A stretch of 64,000 nt of DNA from NCBI GenBank assembly GCA_030272155.1, contig CP126191.1, positions 3,990,501 through 4,054,500 of the forward strand, given 5' to 3'. A program made the position numbers and the translations under genes. How positions within the stretch are numbered: position 1 is the first letter of the stretch; the number at the start of each line of letters is the position of its first letter. Positions 45,992-56,370 of the stretch are shown piece by piece. This DNA is from Tetradesmus obliquus (Eukaryota > Chlorophyta > Chlorophyceae > Sphaeropleales > Scenedesmaceae). Under the pieces are notes generated by a model. That model searched no databases, was not told the origin of the DNA, and saw nothing but the letters and a program-made list of their open reading frames with translations.

Positions 45992-48900
45992 CTAGCAGTT
46001 GAGAATGCCGGACACCTCGTCATCCTCAGGCAGCGCGTGCACAGCCACAGCCCCCGACGCCCAGCGCTGCGCGTTGCCCCCAGGCTCACTCTGCAGCAGC
46101 TGCTGCTGCACTGCCCACTGCTGACGAGGCTCTGCGCGACGCTGCTGCTGGCCTGCCCACTGGTCACTGTGCTGGAATGCTTGCTGCTGTCGGGCACCCC
46201 AGTTTGGACGCGCCTGCTGCAGCGCTGGCAGCTCCTGCTCTTGTCTAGCACGCTGCTGCTGCGGGTGCTGCCGCCGGCAGCTCTGCTGCTGCTGCTGGCG
46301 TCCCCTGCGCGCCTGCTGCTGCTGCTCCAGCCGCTCCACCTCCACCAGCAGATCCACCAGAGACTCGTCAAAGCGCTCCAGCAGCTGCCGGGCATCATCA
46401 GCAGCCAGCTGCAGCTGCGAGTCACTGGTAGACCCACCAGCTACATCACCGTTTTCGTCTGCGTATTCGTCTGCGTAAGCAACCTCTAGATTTTGCTGTT
46501 GTGGCTGGCTGTGAGGGTTGCCTGTTACTGGCGACGATGGCGCAGCTGTCGCCTGCTGCCACAGCTGCTGCTGCTGCCATCCTTGCTGCTCCTGGTGCTG
46601 ACCAGCTGCCAGCGGCTGCGCAGTCCACGACTGCTGCGGCCATTCCTGTTCAGCGCCTGCATATGCTTGCTGCTGCTCCTGCTGCATAGGCAGAGGCTGC
46701 TGGTAAGGCGCGGGCGGCATGTACTGCACGGGCTGGGGCTGCTGTGAAGGCCACATGCCGCCCATCCCTTGCTGTTGTTGCTGCTGCTGCTGCTGCTGGG
46801 GGTGCCACATGTGGACGTTGCTAGCGTGTGCTGGGACAGCTGCTGCAGCAAAGCCGCCTCCAGGGCCGCCTGCACGGATGCCCCCGCCCGTGTTTGGATG
46901 CTGCTGCTGCAGGTGAGGCCGTTGTTGCTGCTGCATCCAGCTGCCGTGCTCCTCTTGTTGCTGAGGCCCCAACCACTGCTGCTGCGGCAGCTGTGGGGGC
47001 AGTAGCGGCAGCAGCTGCTGCTGCTGCTGCTGCTGCCAGGGCCCGCTGCTGTCTCCTTGGCCCTGCTGCATTGGTCCTGGCTGGTGCTGCTGGGGATGCT
47101 GCTGCCAAGGTGGTTGCTGCTGCTGCTGTTGCTGCCAGGTGTCAGCAAAGCCAGGCTGTTGCTGGGCCACGTCCCTGTAGCCATACTGCTGCTGCTGCTG
47201 CTGCTGCTGCCTGAACACATCAACGCCTGGCATGATAGGCAGTGGCCCCCTGTTGGTGCCAGCTGCCTCCATGGTGGGGCTGGGTGCATGCGAGCTGCTC
47301 CAAGACTTCTCATTCTGCACCAGCACTGGCAGCTCAGCAGCATCTAGAGCCTCTACAGGCACCTCCTCAACACCATACTCACACGGCACACCAACACCTG
47401 ACGCCCCGGAAGCACCAGCAGCAGCTGCTGCAGCAGGTGAGAACCCGGCTGCAGCATACCCCTGGCTAGTGCTCGGCACCGCTGCCCTGCGCCCTGCTGA
47501 CGCAGTCACACCCGCAGCAGCAGCTGCTGCAGCGCTGCTGCCGAGGCTGGACGCAGTTGTCCTGTTGGGTGTTGATGCTGCCAGCGTGTCAAATGCTGCT
47601 GCCAAGTCCATGAGCTGCTTGCAGGTGGGGCTTTCCCAGGGGCTCGCCTCCAGCAAGCCAGGCACCACGCTGCTGCTGCGGCTGCTGCTGCTCACACACC
47701 CAGCTGCAGCGCCACCGGCAGGCAGCCGCAGTGACAGTGGAGCAAGCTGTAAGCTACCAGCCTGCTGCGCTGCAGCAGCAGCGGCAGCAGCGGCAGCTGC
47801 TGCAGTGCTGGTGCCTGCAAGGCTGCTGCCCACTGGCGGCACGCTGGGAGGCTCCTGTATGACGAAGGCGCCATGGCCGCCGATTGAAGGGTCAAACTGC
47901 AGCACCTTGTGCCGCAGGATGTCAGCCTGGCGAGCGGCACGCAGCAGCGGCAAGCAAGAGAGCAGATCAAAGTGCTGAATCACAACAGAAGCGATTCCTT
48001 ACAGCAGCGCGCATGCAAAACTGTTGTGCAGCAATTACTCCAACCATGTCACCATGCATTTCTAGGCTTCCGATTGTTGACGACGTCGTGCAGAGCTGCC
48101 CTGTGCCAACACCACTGGCTGCTAAGCCTGGCCCCCTGGCTGCACTCACCGCTTGCCCAGGTGTGATGAGGCCCTGCTGCAGCTGCCAGGCAGCCAAGTC
48201 CTGCAGCGCCTCGCTCACGCCAGGGAAGTGTGGCGACAGCACCAGCGGCGCAACAGATGGCAGCGCATCAGCAGCAGCTGACCCTTGGCTGGCCGCTGCT
48301 GCACTTGCCTGCTGCTGGGAGGTGCTTGGCGTGTCAGACACCTGCTCAACAGCAGGCTGGGACCCGCCACGTGCTGCTGCTGCTGCTGCTGCTGGCATAG
48401 CTTCTCGCCGCGCCAGCAGGTCTGACAGCTGCTGCGCCTGCTGCTGCAGGCATGCTGCTGCAGCAGAGGCAGACATGCCTGACTGCTCTGGTGTGAGCTG
48501 CGCAGGCGAGCTGCTGATGCTTCCCGGGCTGCGCTGCTGCTGCTGGCCAGTGCTGCTGCCTGCCCCGCTTGCTGTGCTGGCAACTGCCTGGCCAGCAGCC
48601 GCCAGATTTGGCGTGGGCTGCTGCTGTGCTGCATCCTGCTCTTGCTGCTGCTGCTCAGGGTCATGCTTCTGCTGCTGCGCTGGCTGAGTACACTGCTCAG
48701 CCCCACCAGCTTGCGCAGCTGCAGCGCTTTGCACTGCTCGCAGTGCAGCATCGAGACCTTGGACCTGCAGCGAACAAACAGCAGCACAGGTACGCCTGCT
48801 CAACACAGGGCAACAGCCGGAGGTGCACTGCTGCCATAGGCTGGACAAGGTGCTCGGCAGCACCAGCTGATGCCTGTGCACAGCAATACTGGCACACTGT

Positions 48901-49767
48901 TCTCACCTTGTGGTGGTACATGCGCAGCACGGTCACTGCCTGCCCCAGCTTGGTCTTCAGGCTGCATTCAGAGCAGCAGCAAAAGGCCATGGGTTGCAAA
49001 TCATCACAGTCGGTAAAGTGCTCGTATGGTCGGCATGATATGACTGCATCCTTTTGACCTACCCTCTGCAAACAGCGCATGTATGCCAGGCATAGTTTCC
49101 AGTAGCGGTGCCCATGCACGCACCTGCAGTTCTCCTTGACTGCCTGCTTGTTGCATTCCTGAATCTGCTTGACCTTCTCCTCAGCAGCTGAAGATGCCTG
49201 CGCGCCGCCAGCAACACTTATGAGCCTCTTGCCATCTTGCTTGCAACAATTGCATATGCTGCTGCCTACAACACGTATTATGCAGTAGGTGGTTACAAAG
49301 GTGGCATACAGCTAGCACGACAGAAGCAGCAGCTTGCCTTCTCTGCTGCATCCTTGAGGCGCTGATTGTCTTGGCCAAGCTCCACAACCTGCAGCAGAAG
49401 AACAGGATCCGATCATAGGGATGACATATTTTGACTTTGCTGCCTGCCTTGCAACTGCAGCAGCATGATTGTGAACTAGTACCCCATGCTGCAGGTGCAG
49501 GTTCCTTGACGTGCCTTTGCGCTGATGCCGAACCTCACCTGCTTCACGAGTTTCGCTACTTTCTGCTTATCCTCTGGACACAGCTCTTTCAGCGTGCAAG
49601 TGGAGAAAGCCTGGTGCATTTGCAAGAGATTGAAGTAAGAAACTTGCACAAGGCATGCAAGCATGACACTGCATGCCAGCAGCAGCTGTTGCTGCTTTGT
49701 GAACCACGTCTGGTACCTGCGGCTTCTTCCCCGCTTGCAACTTCATGTTGCTGCCTTTTAGCACCAT
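45992..49767 (-). CDS. Coiled-coil, Gln-rich protein with hinderin-like motif
   Basis: Seven exons from ATG 49767: about 49767-49718, 49627-49543, 49391-49338, 49200-49127, 48977-48907, 48764-48153 and 47921-45992. Their joints keep a continuous helical N-terminus: LKELCPEDKQKVAKLVKQ, VVELGQDNQRLKDAAEK, ASSAAEEKVKQIQECNKQAV, LKTKLGQAVTVLRMYHHK. The LK-x-LCPEDK-x-x-x-x-L motif recalls vertebrate hinderin (KIAA1328); that is from memory and only moderately certain. The remaining ~850 residues are Gln-, Ala- and Ser-rich with scattered Trp (W-x-Q repeats), likely disordered. The intron after 49338 begins GCAAGC, a standard GC-type donor. Function unknown; a cytoskeletal or centrosomal role is speculation. 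Confidence 0.75.
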
Positions 49768-50209
49768 GAACACGTTCACGGCAGGAAGCTTTGCACATAC
49801 TCCATGTTTGGGCAGCAACACAACGGGCAGTAATGGTTTGCTACTAGCCCGATGCCTTACAAGGACAGACGATTAAAGCGATGATGGCAAATGTCTTATA
49901 CATCCCACGCACACTGCGAGGCTCATTCCTCCCCATGTACTCCGACAGCTGGGCATTTGCGCGGTGTTCTTTTTGTCACACACAGAAACACCTCACCAGG
50001 GCTCAATAACCAGGCAACCGAATCAATCAATGCGATCAGTCTGTAAGTGGTGCAAAAAGCAGGTCAGAAGCCCACAGACAAACGGTGCACAAGCACAGCA
50101 CTACAGCACAAACAGCACAGCAGCTTCCTTGATGCCAGGTTGAAACTCAACTATCTACATTTACAACCAGACACCAACTTGACATTTTTAAAGGATCTGC
50201 TACGGCAGC
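49768..50209. promoter_or_regulatory. Divergent upstream region, coiled-coil gene / MED25
   Basis: Only 442 bases separate the two divergent ATGs, so the promoters must overlap or share elements. No CAG runs and no obvious TATA box. Confidence 0.5.
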
Positions 50210-51976
50210 ATGGCTGCCGAGGGCAGTGATACCTTTGAGCCAGCAGCAGCAGCAGCAAACAGCAGGCCGCACCCTACGCGCGTCATACTCCTGGTGGAAG
50301 CTACAGCAGCTGCCACCTCCAGCTGGCGTGGCACCCGCAAATGGCTGGACTCTATCCTGCACATGATGGAAAAGGAGGCTGAGTCGCAGGCAGCTGCTGC
50401 TGCAGATCCAGCAGCGAAGGCAGCTGCAGCCGCGGGGCAGCAGCAGGACGCCAAGCCCGGCGCAGCTTCTCCTGCAAGCAAGCAAGCCATACCTCGCTCG
50501 CAGTACGCCCTCATCGTGTATGCCACGCACGACAGGAGCACCCCTGCACCCATCCAAGTCAGTGGCTGGACACCCAGCCTGAAGCAGCTCTTCACATGGC
50601 TGGATGGCATCCAGTTTGTGGGCGGGGTCAGCAGCAAAGGCACTGCACTGCCGCATGCCCTGGCAGAGGCCATCGCACTCAGCAAGAGCCCATACGCAGG
50701 AGGCGCACGGCCCCCAGCAGCAGGTGCGCGCAGCATAACAGTACTGCAGCTGCAGGAGACAACAGCTGTTACTGCAGCCAGCTAACATCCAGCGAGCATG
50801 CGAGGCACTTGCAGCATTTGCTGCTGCCAAACAGATTGATCACAGCATTCACGCACAGCCTTTGAGCAGCTGCAGCTATCAAGCAGACAACCGCTCTGGT
50901 TGCCTGTTCCTGCATTGCTGCCTGTGCACCCACCTGACGTCGCACCCACCCATCCCCTGCATGCAACCTGCTGCTGCACTGCAACTGCCAGCCACCCCGC
51001 ATGCGAGGCGCTCGCAGCACTAGCTGCTGCCGCACCAATTGATAACAGCATTTACGCACAGCTGTGTGAGCAGCTGCAGCTATCAAGCAGATCATTGCCG
51101 CAGCTTCCTACTCGCCTGCTCCTGCCTTGCCCCTAATGCACGCACCTGTTGCAACACGCTCCTTCCTCCCTTACCTGCGCTGCTGCTGCACCGCAGCTGC
51201 CAGCCACCCTGGTGTACTAGCCATGTCAGATGCGGAGCCTGGCGCACACACGCACCTCATCGTGGTGTGCCCCTCCTTCAACCCCTGCCGCCTGCCGCTG
51301 GCCTGGCCCTATGCGGCTGACACCAAGGCGCGGCTGTTCTCCTGCAAGCACTACCAGGCCTTCCTGGAGCGCTTTGGCGCCATGCACGCAGACAAGCAGG
51401 ACCGCGCCACGCACACGCTGTTTGGCCAGCTGGACTTCATCCGGGGCAGCCTGGTGGCAGTCACGCCAGGTGCGGCTGGTGCAGCGGTTGGTTTAATGTG
51501 CGCGCTTGTGTGCTGTTGATGTGGTGGGCTTGTGCCTGGAAGCCTGGTGAGGATCGCACAAGGGACAGCTGGCAGGCAGCCGCATGGATACCCAGCATGG
51601 CACGCTTTGTTGCAACACACGATCGCAAGCCTAGGGGCTCCTTTACATGTTATACAACATTACAACATCTCCTGCCTGCGATATTCCGCGCAGGCACTGT
51701 GGACATCTGGGACCTGCTGCTGTCGCTGGTGCGGCACCGGCTGTCGCTGAGCGTCATCAGCTCCCGCACACAGAACTCGCGCGGCGTGCTGGAGTTCTTT
51801 GCGTACGCCAACTACTGCCTGACCAGCCTCAAGGCGGCCTGCCAGCGCGGCATGGTCGTCACCAGCAGCCTGAATGTGTCAGTGTACCTGTCGCCCATGT
51901 TCACAGAGGCGCAGCGCGCATTCAAGCCCATCATGCACAAGCTGCTGCAGCAGGCCAAGAAGAAGGCGGCAGCGGC

Positions 51977-52011
<35 letters not shown>

Positions 52012-52103
52012 CGGCCCAGCATGCACAGGCACAGCAGGGGCAGCAGCAAGCGGCTGGTCAGCAGCAAGTGCAACAGCAGCCACAGCAGCAATCACAGCAA
52101 CCA

Positions 52104-52137
<34 letters not shown>

Positions 52138-53929
52138 CACAGCAGCAGCAGCAGCAGCATCAATGGCAGCCAGGCAATGTACAGAGGCCTGCCATGGCCA
52201 TGCAGCAGCAGCAGGGACAGCAGCAGCAGCAACAGCAGCCCAACCCGGCGGTTGCAGCGGCCGCACAGCAGCAGCGCCAGGCTGCTGCTGCTCAGGCTGG
52301 GCTGCAGCAGCAGCAGCAAGCTAGGTACAACAGCATGCAAGTGTCTGGTGCATCTGCACAGACAGGCATGGCTGTGCAGCAGCAGCAGCAGCAACCACAG
52401 CAGCAAGGCGTGGCTGTGCCTGTGCAGGTTGCTGCCGGGCAGGTGCCCGGGGCAATGCCAGTGCAGCCAGCCATGGTGCAGCAGCAGCAGCCGCAGCACC
52501 AGGTAGTGATGATGGTGCAGCAGCACCCACAGATGATGATGCAGCAGCAGCAGCCTCAAGTGATGCCAGGCAGCTTCATGCCGCAGCAGCAACAGCAGCA
52601 GCAGTTGATGCAGCAGCAGCAGCAGCAGCAGCAGCAGCTGATGCGGCAGCAGCAAGCGGTGCCGATGAGTGGGGTCCAGCAGCAGCAGCCCCAGCAGCAG
52701 ATGGCAGCAGGTGAGCAGTCTGCGCCGTGCACGGCGGGCGCTCTCGTGTACCGCTTAATTTCAAATGATATTAGAACAACAGCACAGCGTGCTGGTCTAG
52801 CTTCAGTGCCACTTGCCTGGAAGATGCCTGCGCAGATGAGCAAACTATCTCTTTTCTGCATCCTTGCCTGCTGCAGCGGGCGCTGCTGCGCTCAAGGCTG
52901 ACAAGCAGCGGCAGTCCTTCTGGACAGGGCCAGTCATGCTGCACCTGCCTGAGCTGGGTGTGCAGGCTCCCCTCGCTGAGGTAGGCACTGCTGACGCTGC
53001 CACGTGCCATTTTGATGTTTAGTTACCGCAGCCCTAGCCAGGAGCAGGTAGCAAGGATGCGATGCACGTTCTGCTTGTTCTGCACTCGTGACATGGGTTG
53101 CAGCCGTCTGCCTTCTACAATTGCACCAACAGCCATTACCGCCGCTGTTGCTGCTTCCTCTGCCGCCTTGCAACTGCCGCGTCCTGCCACCCTACCACCC
53201 ACCAGCTTGAGCTCATCAGCAGCAGCGGTGCCAACTTGGAGGCCAGCTGGAAGCACAGGCAGCAGGTGATCCTGCAGCAGGTGGTCAAGTCTGACCAGCT
53301 CCCCCTGCACCTCCAGTACAGTTCAGCACAGAAGGCAGCTGGCAACAAGGTTGCAAAGGTGCACTTCAGGGTGCTGCAGCAAGGCTCGGCCTGGAAGTGG
53401 ATGCAGGTGCGCTGCGCGAGTGTTTCTGAACATCGGAGTCTGAGGTGCCGTGCTGATGCATGCTGTGCTTGTTGAGCATCGTTGTATACGCGGTAGGAAG
53501 TGCTGTGGCCTTGTCTCAGCTGCACTCTGGCAAGCGGAATTTAGGAGTTCTTCCGCTTAGTGTCATCCTTTTCATGGGCTGTTTACTCGCCATGCTGCTG
53601 CTGCAGCCTCTTTACTCGCCATGCTGCTGCCGTGACCCTGCTGGTACGTCGTCCTAGTTCGACATCAGCTATTTGTTAGTACATGAAATCCTTAATACCT
53701 TTGATGGGCTGTGGGTGGCTGTGTCTGAATGCGTGTGCCCCATTTGCTGCAGGACGGTGTGATGTCCAGTCCAGAGAAGCAGCTCATCCTGCTGGGCAAC
53801 CTCACCCCGCAGCTCAAGTGCCTGGTGGTGTTTGGCTGGCAGAGCCTGGCCCCTGGCAAGCTGCCCGCGGCAGGCACGCAGATCAGCTTCATGGATGGTC
53901 TGTTCATCCTCAGCGGCGTCGGCACGTGA
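50210..53929 (+). CDS. MED25: Mediator complex subunit 25
   Basis: Subunit of the RNA polymerase II Mediator complex; in plants (PFT1) it contacts activators in light, stress and hormone responses. Six exons (50210-50723, 51230-51469, 51694-52710, 52877-52980, 53206-53406, 53753-53929) join in frame to 750 residues. The N-terminal von Willebrand-A domain is clear: TRVILLVEATAAATSSW, YALIVYATHD, SGWTPSLKQLFTWLDGIQF, then HTHLIVVCPSFNPCRLPLAW in exon 2 and LSLSVISSRTQNSRGVLEFF in exon 3. About 280 residues of Gln-rich linker follow. The C-terminal exons (FWTGPVMLHLPELG; VILQQVVKSDQLPLHLQY; KQLILLGNLTPQLKCLVVFG) are compatible with an ACID-like activator-binding domain, though that match is weak. 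Stop TGA at 53927. Confidence 0.9.
50797..51211 (+). repeat. ~205-bp tandem duplication in MED25 intron 1
   Basis: Unit 1 (about 50797-50999) and unit 2 (about 51000-51211) align along their length. Both begin CATGCGAGGC, share GATAACAGCAT/GATCACAGCAT...ACGCACAGC and GAGCAGCTGCAGCTATCAAG, and end GCTGCTGCAC(C/T)GCA(A/G)CTGCCAGCCACCC. The duplication fills most of the first intron. Confidence 0.85.
51976..52666 (+). repeat. CAG-rich poly-Gln coding tract of MED25
   Basis: Repeated CAG/CAA runs encode the MED25 Gln-rich linker, with Gln blocks up to about 11 in a row broken by Ala, Met, Pro, Gly, Val and His. CAA interruptions lie within the longer runs and would limit slippage. Confidence 0.8.
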
Positions 53930-54272
53930 AGCGGACCACGCATACGTGTTGAAAAGTAGATGATGCTCTTCTGAGGATGACATGTATGATGGAGGGCTTC
54001 TGGATCCTCCGAGCTGAGTCAGCAGCATCGGCACGGGAACAGCGCATGCATGTGAGCAGTGGAGCCGGCTTGCACGAGGTGCGGCGCGGAGGTGCAACAT
54101 TGCTGCAGCTGCACCCTGAGCGGCTGCAGCACGTGCCGCTGAGCGGACCTCACAGCCGCTGCGTGCAGCGGGGCGACGCACACCTCAAGCGCCGCGCTGC
54201 ATGTATCTGCGCGGACCTCAGGGGCTGTGGCGCATGAAGCGGCGCCTTATCAGCAGCAGTAGCAGGAAAAGC

Positions 54273-54308
<36 letters not shown>

Positions 54309-56370
54309 TGCACTTGAAACGGTGGCAGTGGTGGTCACCGTGGCCATGGGTTGCGGCGCCAGATTTAGCGGCGGCCGCTGTGGTGACGGGCTGCTTGATG
54401 CTTGATCCTGTGGCACTCTTCTCATGCTCAGTTATTTGAACTGTTTAGGATTTTGACCTCCTTCTGTCTCGTTCTCAGGCAGCGAGTTGAGCTGAAGGAT
54501 TCACGGCCCCGTCTTGCTATGTGAGTACGCATTATGTTGCATGCAATTATTGACCTGCAATAATTGACCTGTTTGCACGTTGTACCAATTGAATACTGTT
54601 GAAAGCTGAAAGTTGAAAGTGTCTATGCTCGCCTGACAGGGTGAAGTTAGCGAAGTGCAAAGGACAGGGCCAGAACACGGCCGCTTGTTCATTGAATACT
54701 TCCTCAAAGGTTGTATGTACTCAACAGCAGAGGTCCTCGTAAAAGGCCAGCAGCCAGCTGCAGGCGCCCAGCTCCCTGTTCTGTTCGCCGAGAACTTCGG
54801 AAGTGGCACTGCTCTGTCTGCTGTCACCAGCCTCGATTAACGAGCCTGCAATCTCTGCCTGACAAGTGAAACAAGAAATATTTTAGTTTTTGTCTTAAAT
54901 TCGCGGCTCGATCATCTAGATGCGCGTGCCACACGACATGCGCGCACATGCCGCCTGTGGAGTCGCGTAGGGAGCCCACCACCGCCCACCAGCATACGTG
55001 ACGCGCAACAGCGCACATGTAACTGCATCAACCAGAAAATTCCGGTGGTGTATGCAGTCCTTGCCTGTGTGCGTTGTTGCGACCGGGGTCGTTAAAATCT
55101 GTTGTCCTCGGTGCTGTTAGCACAAGAACCGCAGCTGGTATAAAGGACTCCAAAAGGCTGGATTTGCACCACGGTTCCTCATGGTGCGAACGCCCCTGAG
55201 ACTGACGCCTTGCGGACGAACGCGGACCCGGTACTTCGTGCACGATCCACCTTGTGTATTCTGGGCAACTCAATGCCGATAACACCCATCACGTTGGTTT
55301 CAAGAAAAATCGCTCTCGCACTGCAATGCAATGCAACGCGCTTTTAAAGATGCAGTACATGCCATCAGAGATATGGCCGCAGGGCGCCTACGGTGGGCTG
55401 TGTGTCAGTAACCTTGGGGACCCTGTGATGAGACAACAGGTGGCAAATTGAGCAGCGGTAGGTGAGTTTTGGGGTGCACTTACGGACTTTGCTGCAACAG
55501 CTGTTATGAGTTTCAACGTGCATGCAGTATAAAACATTGCAGGGAATTGCAGGGATGCAGGTCAAACAATACAGCTACGGTGTCATCATGGTACATCAAT
55601 GAAATGCTCACCCAGCAGCCTTTTGAGATCAGGTCTGTTGCCTGGCATGCTGTGCTGGCTGGATGGCATGCATCGAACTGTCACCTTCTGAGCATGATAC
55701 ACAAGTGGAACTGCATACATTACAACCTGAAGGCCCCTGCCATGGTTTTAAATTAAATTTAAACCCGCCGCAACCCAGCAACACTGCAGCAGCAGACCAA
55801 GCCCATCAAGAAATGGTGGCCTAACCTGCAACGATGCTCAACCGCTACTCAATCAGTTGCCGCTGCACCCTGTCGAGAACTGCGTCGGCTATCCCATTTC
55901 CAACGCATCACCAGCTGCCTCCGTTCCTGGCAGTGTAACCATACTGCACTTGTCAGATGGCTGCAGATGTACAAGTGAGCGCGCGGCTGCCTGGTCAAAC
56001 GCCGGTAAACGCCATTCAAGGAACACTGCAGTGCACTGTTAAGCAACGAGCGCTAACACAACCATCAAGGTCTTACACGTGCATGCCATGTACACACTTG
56101 ACACCCAACAAGGATACACCCAACTTGATATTGCTGCAACGCCTGCTCCCAACGCCATCATGATGCAGCACCCTCACACATGCACTGACACGCTGCATGC
56201 TTCAACGCTGCCAAAAATACCTATGCAGCAGCACTGCTGCATGCCGCACACACGCACAGTACGTCACCTTGCTGCAGCCTGGCTGCAGCACGCCATGCCA
56301 CACCACCAGCACCCCTGCACCACTGCTCGGCACACCAAACACCGCATGCTCAACCACCGCATACACATGC
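53930..56370. other. Convergent intergenic region, 2.4 kb
   Basis: Between the 3' ends of MED25 (+) and phosphoglycerate mutase (-). It contains a CAG run at about 54277-54305, an AT-rich near-palindrome at about 55745-55765, and an open stretch at 54655-54840 preceded by an acceptor-like CTGACAG. That stretch could be a stray last exon, but no frame-compatible partner exon was found. Confidence 0.45.

Noticed and set aside
54655..54840. A 61-codon + strand frame past MED25, preceded by CTGACAG, that looks protein-like
   Set aside because: The upstream candidate exon (about 54480-54521) joins it in the wrong frame, and MED25 already ends with a stop that keeps total length in frame.
55744..55766. 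AT-rich near-palindrome TTTTAAATTAAATTTAAA
   Set aside because: Simple sequence in an intergenic region; too little to call an origin or matrix attachment site.
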